DNA of 64,000 nucleotides from Streptomyces sp. WZ-12. GTDB lineage: Bacteria; Actinomycetota; Actinomycetes; Streptomycetales; Streptomycetaceae. Under the pieces are notes generated by a model. It saw only the letters and a list, made by a program, of their open reading frames with translations, was not told the origin of the DNA and ran no database searches. The stretch is from the NCBI RefSeq assembly GCF_028898845.1, contig NZ_CP118574.1, positions 3,782,001 through 3,846,000 on the forward strand. The letters run 5' to 3'. A program made the translations under genes and the position numbers. Shown here piece by piece: positions 25,632 to 33,887 of this stretch. Every line of letters starts with the position of its first letter. The stretch's first letter is position 1.

Positions 25632-27476
25632 CTACGGCTTCTTCGGCGGGACCGAAGGGACCGGTAGGAACGGCAAGTTGAGCGCGCCGAAGGCCGCGCG
25701 GGGCACGGCCGGGCGGACCGGCTCGACCGGCGCCACCCGCTCGTACGGCCGCCCCGGGGCCGGGCGCGGATCCGCCTCGCCCTTGTTGGGCCACAGAGAC
25801 ATGGCGCGTTCGGCCTGGGCGGTGATGGTCAGGGACGGGTTGACGCCGAGGTTGGCGGAGACCGCGGCGCCGTCGACGACGGAGATGCCCGGGTGGCCGT
25901 AGAGGCGGTGGTAGGGGTCGATGACACCGTGGTCGGCGTCCGCACCGATCGGGCAGCCGCCGAGGAAGTGTGCGGTGAGCGGGGTGCCCATCAACTCGCC
26001 GACGTTGCTGCCCGGGAAGCCGTTGATCTCGCGGGCGAGCAGGGCGGCGGCCTCGGTGGCCTCGGGGATCTGGTTGGGGTTGGGGGCGCCGTGGCCCTGC
26101 CGGGCGGTGAGCAGGCCCTTCCCCAGGCCGCCCGGTTTCCGGTACGTGGTGAGGGAGTTGTCCAGGGACTGCATCACCAGGCCGATGATGCTGCGCTCGG
26201 ACCAGCGGCGGTTGGAGAGCGAGCGGACCGCCAGCACCGGGTGGCGGACCATGTTGCCGACCCACCCCCGGACCCGCCCGGTCGGCCGGTACGGCACCTG
26301 GAGGAGCGTCAAACTCCCCATGGAATTGGAGCCCTTGCCGTAGCGGACCGGCTCGATGTGGGTGTTCTCGTTGGGGTGGATGGACGAGGTGATCGCGACG
26401 CCCTTGGTGAAGTCGGCGCGGTTGGCGCCGTGTTGCTTCCGGTAGCGGCGGTCGGTGGTCTGGGCGCCCACCAGGGCCTCGGAGTTGGTGCGGGTCAGCG
26501 TGCCGAGGCGGTCGGAGAGGTACGGCAGCAGCCGGCTGTCCTTCATGCGGTGCAGCAGCGTCTGGGTGCCGTAGGTGCCGGCGGCGAGGACCACCCGGCG
26601 GGCGGTGAACGTCCTGCCCGCGCCCTTCTTCTTGTTGTCGGTGGGCAGCGTCTTGACCGCGAAGCCGCCGCGGGAGTCCTCGGTGACGGCGACGACCGAG
26701 GTCATCGGGTGGATCACCGCGCCGGCCTGTTCGGCGAGGTGGAGGTAGTTCTCGTTGAGGGTGTTCTTGGCGCCGTGCCGGCAGCCGGTCATGCACTCAC
26801 CGCACTCGGTGCACGCCCGGCGGGACGGGCCCGCGCCGCCGAAGTACGGGTCGGGGACCTCCGCGCCCGGCTTCGCCCGGGGCGTGCCGTCGGCGTCCTC
26901 GCCGTCGCCGAAGAAGACCCCGACCGGCGCCATGTGGAAGGAGTCGCCGACGCCCAGCTCCCGGGCGGTCGCCCTCAGATGGACGTCGGAGGGGGTCATG
27001 GTCGGGTTGAGCCGCACCCCGAGCATCCGCCGGGCCTGGTCGTAGTACGGGTCCAACTCCCCCTGCCAGTCGGTGATGTCGCGCCACTGGGGGTCGTCGA
27101 AGAACGCCTTCGGGGGGACGTAGAGGGTGTTGGCGTAGTTCAGCGAGCCGCCGCCGACCCCGGCACCGGCCAGCACCATCACGTTGCCCAGGAGGTGGAT
27201 GCGCTGGATGCCGTAGAGGCCGAGGGCGGGGGCCCACAGGTAGTTCTTCAGGTCCCAGGAGCTCTTCGGCAGGGTCTCGCGGGTGAAGCGGCGGCCGGCT
27301 TCGAGGACGGCGACGCGGTAGCCCTTCTCGGTCAGGCGGAGGGCGGAGACGGAGCCGCCGAAGCCGGAGCCCACGACGATGACGTCGTAGTCGTAGTCGT
27401 AGGAGTCGGGGGTGGGCCCGGTGGCGGCGAACTCGCCGTTCGGGGAGGGGTGGGGGGAAGCGTTGTCCTGTGGCAC
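25632..27476 (-). CDS. FAD-dependent GMC oxidoreductase, cholesterol-oxidase-like
   Basis: A 614-residue flavoprotein. The ADP-binding motif VVGSGFGGSVSALRL lies near residue 35, GAGVGGGSLNYANT follows near 115, and the C-terminus has NLGVNPSLTITAQAERAM. The domain order fits cholesterol oxidase-like (ChoD) alcohol dehydrogenases that oxidise sterols or other alcohols. A Cys cluster CTECGECMTGC lies near residues 220-230 with CX2CX2CX3C spacing, as expected for an iron-sulfur site in this subfamily. GTG 27476 has GGAGG 5 nt upstream. No clear signal peptide is present. SSADH lies upstream in the same direction. The substrate is unknown. Confidence 0.88.
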   Translation of the reverse strand: MPQDNASPHPSPNGEFAATGPTPDSYDYDYDVIVVGSGFGGSVSALRLTEKGYRVAVLEAGRRFTRETLPKSSWDLKNYLWAPALGLYGIQRIHLLGNVMVLAGAGVGGGSLNYANTLYVPPKAFFDDPQWRDITDWQGELDPYYDQARRMLGVRLNPTMTPSDVHLRATARELGVGDSFHMAPVGVFFGDGEDADGTPRAKPGAEVPDPYFGGAGPSRRACTECGECMTGCRHGAKNTLNENYLHLAEQAGAVIHPMTSVVAVTEDSRGGFAVKTLPTDNKKKGAGRTFTARRVVLAAGTYGTQTLLHRMKDSRLLPYLSDRLGTLTRTNSEALVGAQTTDRRYRKQHGANRADFTKGVAITSSIHPNENTHIEPVRYGKGSNSMGSLTLLQVPYRPTGRVRGWVGNMVRHPVLAVRSLSNRRWSERSIIGLVMQSLDNSLTTYRKPGGLGKGLLTARQGHGAPNPNQIPEATEAAALLAREINGFPGSNVGELMGTPLTAHFLGGCPIGADADHGVIDPYHRLYGHPGISVVDGAAVSANLGVNPSLTITAQAERAMSLWPNKGEADPRPAPGRPYERVAPVEPVRPAVPRAAFGALNLPFLPVPSVPPKKP

Positions 27477-27495
27477 CGGTACCTCCGTGTCCGTC

Positions 27496-27546
27496 TTCGG
27501 GGCTCCGCCCCGGACCCCGCTCCTCAAACGCCGGAGGGGCTGAATG
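27496..27546. repeat. Dispersed Streptomyces-type intergenic repeat
   Basis: The stretch contains GGGGCTCCGCCCCGGACCCC and CAAACGCCGGAGGGGCTGAA, a sequence I recognise as widely scattered between Streptomyces genes. It lies in the leader of the GMC gene. Its identity rests on memory of the motif, not on a search. Confidence 0.5.
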
Positions 27547-27596
27547 TGTGGGCTCCGTCGCCGGCCCTGCTTCTCACGCGCAGCAGGGTCGGAATC

Positions 27597-27632
27597 TGCC
27601 GTCGGCGGGGCTGGTTGGACCCGCCGACGGCA
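27597..27632 (-). terminator. Terminator of the succinic semialdehyde dehydrogenase gene
   Basis: TGCCGTCGGCGGG and CCCGCCGACGGCA form a perfect 13-bp stem with a 10-nt loop, 14 nt past the stop. Confidence 0.8.
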
Positions 27633-27645
27633 CGCACCGTTCGGT

Positions 27646-29367
27646 TCAGCGGAGGCGGAGGGCCTTCATTGCGCGCAGGCTGCGGGTCATGAAGGCGGCG
27701 TAACTCTCGTCGTTCATCCCGAAGGACGGGGCCATGGGCATCAGGCGTTGCTGGGCGACGGTCTGGGCCTCGGTGTACTTGAGGATGCCCTCGGACCCGT
27801 GTCGGCGGCCCAGGCCCGAGTCGCCCATGCCGCCCATCGGGGACTGCACGCTGCCGTAGCCGGCCGCGTAGGACTCGTTGACGTTGACGGTGCCGGTGCG
27901 CAGCCGTGCCGCGAGCGCCCGGCCGCGTCGACCGTCCTTGGTCCAGATGCTGGAATTGAGGCCGTAGGGCGTGGCGTTGGCGCGGGCCACCGCCTCGTCC
28001 TCGTCGCGGAAGCGGTAGATCGACACGACCGGGCCGAAGGTCTCCTCGCCGCAGACGGCCATCGGCGTCTCGACGCCGTCCAGGATGGTCGGCTCGTAGA
28101 AGAGCGGGCCGATGTCGGGGCGGGGGCGGCCGCCGGCGAGCACCCGGGCGCCCTTGGCCACCGCCTCCTCGACGTGCCGGGTGACGGTCTCCAACTGGCG
28201 CGGGCCGACCAGCGAGCCCATGTCGGCGCCGTAGGCGAGGGCGTTGCCCAGCCGCATCGCCTTGGTGCGGGCCACGAACCGCTCGACGAACGCATCGGCG
28301 ATCGACTCGTGGACGTAGAGCCGCTCGATGGAGATGCACAACTGGCCCGCGGAGGAGAAGCAGCCGCGGACGGCGCCGGCGGCGGCCTTGTCCACGTCGG
28401 CGTCGCGCAGCACCAACATGGCGTTCTTGCCGCCGAGTTCGAGGGAGACGCCGACGAGCCGGGCGGCGGCGCCCTGGGCGACCTCGCGGCCGGTGCGGGT
28501 GGAGCCGGTGAACGAGACGTAGTCGGCGTGCCGGACGACCTCCGGGCCGATCACCGGGCCCTCGCCGAGCACCACCTGCCAGACGTCCTCCGGGAGGCCC
28601 GCCTCGATCAGTTGCTCACGGGCCCACAGGGCGGTCAGCGCGGTCTCGGTGTCGGGCTTCATCACCACGGCGTTACCGGCGACGAAGGCCGGCAGGGCGT
28701 CGCCGACGGTGAGCTCGAAGGGGTAGTTCCAGGGGGCTATCTGCCCCACCACGCCGCGCGGCTGGCGGAGTTCGGTGACCTTGGTCAGGGTCGGGACGAC
28801 GCCGGTGTGGCCCTTGGGGCGGAGGTAGGCGGGGGCCTTGCGGCCGTAGTGGCGGGCGGCGACGGCGACCGCCTGCACCTCCTCGTGGGCGTGCAGCCGC
28901 GCCTTGCCGGTCTCCAACTGGATCAGGTCCAGCACCTCGGCCTGCCGGCGCAGGACCAGGTCGTGGAAGCGGAGCAGGACCGCGGCGCGCTGCCGGACCG
29001 GGACCCTCGCCCAGCGCTCCTGGGCGGCGCGGGCCCGCTCGAAGGCGGTGGCCACGTCCTCGGGGGTGGACTCGGGCAGGTCCGCCAACTTCTCGCCGGT
29101 GAACGGGGCGTGGTTGGCGGTCGCGCCACTGCCGACCACGGCGCGGGTGAGGCGGGCGGCCACCTCCGGGGGGACGACGTCCGCGGCGGTACGGGTGCCG
29201 GGCGCGGCGGTGGCGACCGGGTTGCCGTCCGCATGGGGCGCGGCGGGCGCCACCGGATCGGCCTCCGCGCTGGGCGCGGTGGGGGCCTCGGAGATCGTCG
29301 TGGACGTCGGGGCGTCCTGGGGTGCCGCGTCGGAGGTGGCCGTTCCGGTGTCCTGCGAGTCCGTCAT
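27646..29367 (-). CDS. Succinic semialdehyde dehydrogenase
   Basis: A 573-residue NAD(P)-dependent aldehyde dehydrogenase, expected to oxidise succinic semialdehyde to succinate at the end of GABA breakdown. Residues 1-75 are a Thr/Ala/Pro-rich tail absent from most family members. After it come IAPWNYPFELTVGDALPA, FTGSTRTGREVA (cofactor loop), the general base Glu near 310 (LELGGKN) and the nucleophile Cys near 344 (GQLCIS), then EETFGPV. The ATG at 29367 has no ribosome site, but TACGCT 7 nt upstream could be a -10 box of a leaderless transcript. The frame is open further upstream without support. Confidence 0.9.
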   Translation of the reverse strand: MTDSQDTGTATSDAAPQDAPTSTTISEAPTAPSAEADPVAPAAPHADGNPVATAAPGTRTAADVVPPEVAARLTRAVVGSGATANHAPFTGEKLADLPESTPEDVATAFERARAAQERWARVPVRQRAAVLLRFHDLVLRRQAEVLDLIQLETGKARLHAHEEVQAVAVAARHYGRKAPAYLRPKGHTGVVPTLTKVTELRQPRGVVGQIAPWNYPFELTVGDALPAFVAGNAVVMKPDTETALTALWAREQLIEAGLPEDVWQVVLGEGPVIGPEVVRHADYVSFTGSTRTGREVAQGAAARLVGVSLELGGKNAMLVLRDADVDKAAAGAVRGCFSSAGQLCISIERLYVHESIADAFVERFVARTKAMRLGNALAYGADMGSLVGPRQLETVTRHVEEAVAKGARVLAGGRPRPDIGPLFYEPTILDGVETPMAVCGEETFGPVVSIYRFRDEDEAVARANATPYGLNSSIWTKDGRRGRALAARLRTGTVNVNESYAAGYGSVQSPMGGMGDSGLGRRHGSEGILKYTEAQTVAQQRLMPMAPSFGMNDESYAAFMTRSLRAMKALRLR

Positions 29368-29852
29368 GCGGGCGAGCGTATTCGTCCGGGACCGCTTTGT
29401 GTACCCGGCGGTAACAGGTTTTCCCGCACTGCCCACCATCGCGCCAGTATTTGCTGGCCGCAAGGGGGGTGGGCTGGGGAGACGGGGCGGGGCGCGCGGA
29501 TCTCGGCCGCCGGTGGGCGGGCGCGCCCCTGATGGATCCGGCGCGGCCGTCCAAGGCGAACTCCCGGCGTCCGGCGCGGAATCCGTCGCGGGACGGCCGG
29601 AGCCGGCCGGTGCCCACCGAGACGTCAACGCCAGGTCCACGCCCGCGTCAACACCCCGCCCTCTGGAGGGCGTTAGCCCTATCGACACGCCATCGCACCG
29701 CCTCCCCCGTCAACCCACCACCCACGTTGATCAACTCGCGACACACGGAGCGGAACCTCCCCCGCCCCTCCGGCCGTCCTTGACACAGTGAGGCGGCGGC
29801 TTCGGCGGCGACGCCGGTACGACAACGGGCGGCACGGGAACGGGGATCGGGC
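29368..29852. other. Intergenic stretch upstream of the membrane protein gene
   Basis: About 485 bases. I see a short hairpin (CGCCCTC/GAGGGCG, 29657-29672) and a TTGACA at 29780 without a matching -10 box. No gene or RNA is recognised. Confidence 0.45.
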
Positions 29853-30962
29853 ATGGTCATGCGGGACGGCGACGCGCTGGACGTCCGTCCGGGCGGGGAT
29901 CCGACCCGCGCCGCGCCCCGGCACCACGCCGCGTACCGCACCACCGCGTTCTTCCTCACCCTCTACGCCGTCGCGCTCGCCGCCTGGACGGTGTACGGCA
30001 TCGTCCAAGGGGACGGTTCGGTCTGGGACTTCGTCGAGGGGCTGTTCAATCCTGGCGCCGCCCCCGCGTCCCAGTTGGTCGGCCCCTACGAGTGGGCCTT
30101 CGCCGCGGCCTTCCTCGCGACCGCCGGCCTGGTCGTCGCGCACCGCCGACCGGCCCGCAGCGCCGCCCTGTTCTGCGGGTTCTTCCTGCTGGCCGTCTCG
30201 CTGCGGGAGGCAATCGGCCTCTGCGACGCCGCCTACCGGGATCAGTACGCCACCGATCCGCTCGGCGGCTGGGCGCTGGCCACCCGGGCGCTGGGGCTGG
30301 TGGTCGCGGTGGTCGTCCTGACGAAGATGTTCCCGGCGAAGGAGACGGCGGGGGTTGCGAAGACGCGGTCCGTGGCGGGGCGTTGGCGCCGCCCCCGGGC
30401 CGACGGGGCCGCCCCGGTTACCTCGACCCTCCTGGCCACGCCGGATGCCCCGCCCCTCTGCCCCGGCCCTCGGGACCGTCGCCTCGCGCGCATCTGCGGC
30501 GTCCTCTTCCTGACCATGGGGGTGGCCCGGCTCTCCTGGACCGCGTACGACCTGACGTCCGCCGGGGTGGAGGCCGCCCGCCGGTACCTCCGCGGCGCGG
30601 TGGACGGCTCGGTCCTGGGCACCCTCAATCTGGCCACCTCCAGCGAATTCACCACCCTCGGCTCGGTGCTGGGCTTCCTCGTGCTGGGCGTGCTGGCCTG
30701 CCGCGCCCGCCACGACGTCCGCGGCGCGCTGTTCGTCTTCGCCGCGGTCGAGCTCTACCTCACCGTCCGTACGGTGGTCTGGCTGACCGTCACCGACTTC
30801 TTCAACCGGTCCTTCGCCACCCCCGACGGCGCGCTCTACATGGCCACCACGGCGTTCGGCCTGGCCGCGATGACGTCGGTGCTGGTGCTGGCGATGGGGC
30901 GCGGCCTGGAACGGGGAGAGGGCGTCATCGACGGGGTGGGGCCGGTGGCCGGGGAGGGGTAG
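29853..30962 (+). CDS. Multi-pass membrane protein of unknown function
   Basis: A 369-residue protein with about eight hydrophobic segments in two groups of four (about 30-165 and 215-355), separated by a Pro/Arg-rich cytoplasmic loop of about 50 residues. The two halves look roughly alike (a helix followed by TAYDL or TVYGI, then an acidic turn), suggesting an internal duplication. No catalytic or transport motif is recognised. ATG 29853 is used; ATG 29859 is as good. It is followed after 86 nt by the XRE regulator. Confidence 0.65.
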   Translation: MVMRDGDALDVRPGGDPTRAAPRHHAAYRTTAFFLTLYAVALAAWTVYGIVQGDGSVWDFVEGLFNPGAAPASQLVGPYEWAFAAAFLATAGLVVAHRRPARSAALFCGFFLLAVSLREAIGLCDAAYRDQYATDPLGGWALATRALGLVVAVVVLTKMFPAKETAGVAKTRSVAGRWRRPRADGAAPVTSTLLATPDAPPLCPGPRDRRLARICGVLFLTMGVARLSWTAYDLTSAGVEAARRYLRGAVDGSVLGTLNLATSSEFTTLGSVLGFLVLGVLACRARHDVRGALFVFAAVELYLTVRTVVWLTVTDFFNRSFATPDGALYMATTAFGLAAMTSVLVLAMGRGLERGEGVIDGVGPVAGEG

Positions 30963-31010
30963 TCCGGTGGGCGGCTCCGGACGGTGGCGCAACGCCCCCG
31001 CGCCCACAGG

Positions 31011-31028
31011 CGTAGCGTGGTCGCTACG
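31011..31028. promoter_or_regulatory. Palindrome before the XRE regulator
   Basis: CGTAGCG and CGCTACG flank TGGT, 20 nt before the start codon. It contains TAGCGTGG, which recurs at 32362 before the small partner gene. It may be an autoregulatory operator overlapping a -10 box (TAGCGT). Confidence 0.45.
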
Positions 31029-31048
31029 TCCGTCTCGCGGGAGTAGCC

Positions 31049-32266
31049 ATGGAGTTGTTCCACGAGGAGCCCGGCATCGGGGACCGCATCGCCCGACTGC
31101 GCGCCCGGCGCGGGCTGACGCAGGAAGGGCTCGCCGAACGGTCCGGGATGTCCGTCGATGTCGTGCGCAAGTTGGAGCAGGGCGTGCGCCGGACGGCCCG
31201 GCTGAGCACGCTCAACTCCCTTGCCCGAGCGCTGGACGTGGAGCCGTCCGCACTCGTCGGCAAGCCCGCGACCTTCGAGGTCCGCGGGGACGGCGAGCAG
31301 CCGTCCGTCCTGGCGCTGCGCCAGGCCGTCGCTCCGGTGTCCGAGCTCCTCGGGGAGGACCCCGACCCCGAGGACCCGCCGGACATCGCGGCGCTGCAGA
31401 CGGCACTGCGCTCGACGGAGTGCATCCGCCGAGAGGGCCGGATGGCCGAAATCGGCGCCCTGCTGCCGCAGTTGATCAATGATGCCAAGGCGACGGCGCA
31501 CGCCTCCACCGGGCACCGGGCCGCCGCGGCCCACTCCGTACTGGCCGAGGCGTACCAGGTCGCGGCGACGACGCTGGCGGCGTTGGGCAAGGAGGACGCC
31601 GCGTTCACCGCGCTCGAACGCGCCAGGACGGCGGCGGCCAAGGGGGACGATCCCCATCTGGAGACCGTCGGCCTCTCCAGCCTCGCCTGGGTCCTGACCA
31701 AGCAGGGGCGGTTGGCGGACGCCGAACGCGTCGCGCTCAGGGCGGCCGAGCGGATCGAGCCTGGTTTCCGCTCCGCACCGATCGAACTGGCGCTGTGGGG
31801 CGTCCTGCTGCTCCGCGCGGCGACGGCGGCGGTGCGCTCGGAACACCAGGACACCGTCCACGACCTGCTCAACCTGGCGGGCGCGGCGGCGGCCCGGCTC
31901 GGCACGGACCGGCTCGACTACGCGACGCCGTTCGGCCCCACCAACGTAGGGGTGGCGAAGGTCAACTTCCTTGTGGAGATGGAGGACAGCGCGGAGGCCC
32001 TGCGCACCGCGCGCACCGTGCCGGAACTGCAGGCGCTGCCGCCCACGTGGCGGGCGCGGTTCCACGTCGACCGCGCCCTGGCCCACGCCGACCTGGACCA
32101 GGACGACGGGGCGGTGACGGCCCTGCTCACCGCCGAGCGCATCGCCCCGGAGTGGATGCGGTACCACTCCACCAGCCTGCGTCTGGTGTCCGAACTTCGC
32201 GGTCGCGAAAGGCGCCGGGCCTCTCCGTTGACGGCGCTCGCCGATCGGCTGGACCTCGACGCGTAG
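31049..32266 (+). CDS. XRE-family regulator with TPR-like C-terminal region
   Basis: A 405-residue DNA-binding protein. The HTH (about 11-65) reads IARLRARRGLTQEGLAERSGMS then VVRKLEQGVRR. The rest is helical, with TPR-like Ala-rich pairs (AYQVAATTLAALGKEDAAFTALERA and SSLAWVLTKQGRLADAERVALRAAERI, each here cut to its core). The layout matches Streptomyces regulators that often pair with a small downstream gene, as here. GGGAG precedes the ATG. The trigger and targets are unknown. Confidence 0.85.
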   Translation: MELFHEEPGIGDRIARLRARRGLTQEGLAERSGMSVDVVRKLEQGVRRTARLSTLNSLARALDVEPSALVGKPATFEVRGDGEQPSVLALRQAVAPVSELLGEDPDPEDPPDIAALQTALRSTECIRREGRMAEIGALLPQLINDAKATAHASTGHRAAAAHSVLAEAYQVAATTLAALGKEDAAFTALERARTAAAKGDDPHLETVGLSSLAWVLTKQGRLADAERVALRAAERIEPGFRSAPIELALWGVLLLRAATAAVRSEHQDTVHDLLNLAGAAAARLGTDRLDYATPFGPTNVGVAKVNFLVEMEDSAEALRTARTVPELQALPPTWRARFHVDRALAHADLDQDDGAVTALLTAERIAPEWMRYHSTSLRLVSELRGRERRRASPLTALADRLDLDA

Positions 32267-32287
32267 CGCACCGCCCTCCCCAGAGGG

Positions 32288-32312
32288 CGGGTAGGGCACT
32301 GCGTCCTACCCG
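32288..32312 (+). terminator. Hairpin after the XRE regulator
   Basis: CGGGTAGG and CCTACCCG form an 8-bp stem with a 9-nt loop, 22 nt past the stop. It could also be an operator for the next gene. Confidence 0.4.
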
Positions 32313-32351
32313 GCACGCAAAGTGGCACAGGGCGTCACTGTCCGGGCGTAC

Positions 32352-32377
32352 CGCGCCCGCCTAGCGTGGCGGGCGCG
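32352..32377 (+). promoter_or_regulatory. Inverted repeat around a TAGCGT -10-like box
   Basis: CGCGCCCGCC and GGCGGGCGCG flank TAGCGT. It lies 63 nt before the small partner gene and shares TAGCGTGG with the palindrome before the XRE gene, which suggests common control. Confidence 0.4.
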
Positions 32378-32439
32378 TCGAAGACGACGGCCCCGGGCCG
32401 CGCCGGCCCGATCCGCTCACCCCAAGAAAGCAGGCTGAC

Positions 32440-32916
32440 GTGCCGCACCGTTCCGACCGGAATGCCCGAACTGCCGAAACCGTCCGCCCGACCCCTACCG
32501 TTGGCCGGCTGCTCCCCTGGGTCGGCGCCGACGACCAGCCCTGCTACCTCCTCACCGACCTCGCGGGCGACGGCCCCGTCTCCCGGCACGCGGACCGGAT
32601 CGAGGCGCTCCAACTGGCCATGAGCCTCGGGCTGCTGGACCATGCCGAGCCCCTCATCGACGACCCGTCGGCCGACGCCGGACAGCTCCGCTTCCTGGCC
32701 GCGCAGCTGCTCGCCGCCCTACGGGACGCCGTACGGATCGCGGAGAGCCGGGGCGAACGACTGGCCCAGCACCGGCAGTCGACGGATACCGAGGACGCGG
32801 AGGAGGGCGCGGGAGGCGCCGAGGGCCCGGAGGGGGCACAGGGGGCGGCCGGGGTCCGTGACGTCGACGGCGACGGTAGCGGGGGCGGCGGCGACGGGGC
32901 CTCGTGGACCCCGTGA
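32440..32916 (+). CDS. Small acidic protein paired with the XRE regulator
   Basis: A 158-residue protein of unknown function. Its first part (about 20-60) reads VGRLLPWVGADDQPCYLLTD and contains a Cys. A helical part follows (RIEALQLAMSLGLLDHAEPL and LRFLAAQLLAALRDAVRIAE), and the last 50 residues are Gly/Asp/Glu-rich and disordered. It has no DUF397 signature although the genomic position is similar. The GTG start has only a poor ribosome site (AAGAAAGCAGG). A partner or antagonist role to the XRE protein is a guess from position. Confidence 0.6.
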   Translation: MPHRSDRNARTAETVRPTPTVGRLLPWVGADDQPCYLLTDLAGDGPVSRHADRIEALQLAMSLGLLDHAEPLIDDPSADAGQLRFLAAQLLAALRDAVRIAESRGERLAQHRQSTDTEDAEEGAGGAEGPEGAQGAAGVRDVDGDGSGGGGDGASWTP

Positions 32917-33104
32917 CCGGGGTGGGGAAGGTCCCCTCCGGGCCCGCCCCCGCACGCCGGGACGTCCGTCGCGTGTGGGGGCCGCGGCGGCCGTCGATGT
33001 GAGCTGCAACGCGTCCTGGGCTTGTGGCCTCTTCAGTGGTGCAGCATGAGAACCACTCTGCCCGCGGGGTCCGCCCCGCGCCATCGTCCGCAGGTCGGGC
33101 GAGG

Positions 33105-33126
33105 ACCCCCGCCGGTCGGCGGGGGT
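33105..33126 (+). terminator. Hairpin terminator before the second response regulator
   Basis: ACCCCCGCC and GGCGGGGGT form a 9-bp stem with a GGTC loop. The whole 308-base gap from 32917 otherwise shows no gene. Confidence 0.5.
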
Positions 33127-33224
33127 GCGGGGCCCTCCTAAGGGGGACCCGGAGGCGGGGACGGAGTCGCGCAGCGCCGGGCGGTTCCGGAGCTCGAACG
33201 ATGCGTGGGAGAAAGGGGCGGCCG

Positions 33225-33887
33225 GTGATCCGTGTCGCTGTGGTGGACGACGAACGGCTCGTCAGGTCCGGACTGCGGATGATCCTGGGGACCGCCCCGG
33301 ACATCGAGATGGTCGCGGACTGCGGCGGCGCGGAGGCCGTGGAGACCGTGCTGAGCTGCGCGGCCGAGGTCGTCCTGCTCGACATCCGGATGCCGGACGT
33401 GGACGGCCTGACCGTGCTGCGCGGGCTGCGGGCCGCCCCGGAGCCGCCGGCCGTGGCGATGCTCACCACCTTCGACGCCCAGGAGTACCTGACGGCCGCG
33501 CTGCGGGAGGGCGCGGCGGGCTTCCTGCTCAAGGACTCCGACCCCGAGCAACTGGTGCGGGCGGTGCGGACGCTGGCGGCCGGCGGCAGCGTGCTGGACC
33601 CCGGGGTGACCCGAGCGGTGATCGGCGGCTACCTGACCGCCGAGGACCAGGCGGCCGCGGCCCGGGCGGTGAGCGGGCTGACGCCGCGCGAGTCGCAGGT
33701 GCTGGCGCTGCTGGGCGAGGGCCTGGGCAATGCGCAGATCGCGGAGCGGATGGGACTGGCGCCCAGCACGGTCAAGGACCATGTGCGAGCATTGTTGGCC
33801 AAATTGGGCGGAATCAACCGCGTCCAGGCGGCGATCGTCGCCGACCGGGCGGGCCTGGTGGCCGGCGTCCCCCGGGGGACGTGGTGA
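33225..33887 (+). CDS. NarL/LuxR-family response regulator
   Basis: A 220-residue regulator. The receiver domain begins IRVAVVDDERLVRSGLR, with the phosphoacceptor Asp in VVLLDIRMPDVDG and the Lys in FLLKDSDPEQ. The C-terminal HTH reads LTPRESQVLALLGEGLGNAQ and STVKDHVRALLAKLGG. GTG 33225 is preferred over ATG 33201 because AAAGGGG lies 6-12 nt before it and the domain starts immediately. The kinase start overlaps its stop (GTGA), so the pair is co-translated. It resembles DesR-type regulators; the target is unknown. Confidence 0.93.
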   Translation: MIRVAVVDDERLVRSGLRMILGTAPDIEMVADCGGAEAVETVLSCAAEVVLLDIRMPDVDGLTVLRGLRAAPEPPAVAMLTTFDAQEYLTAALREGAAGFLLKDSDPEQLVRAVRTLAAGGSVLDPGVTRAVIGGYLTAEDQAAAARAVSGLTPRESQVLALLGEGLGNAQIAERMGLAPSTVKDHVRALLAKLGGINRVQAAIVADRAGLVAGVPRGTW

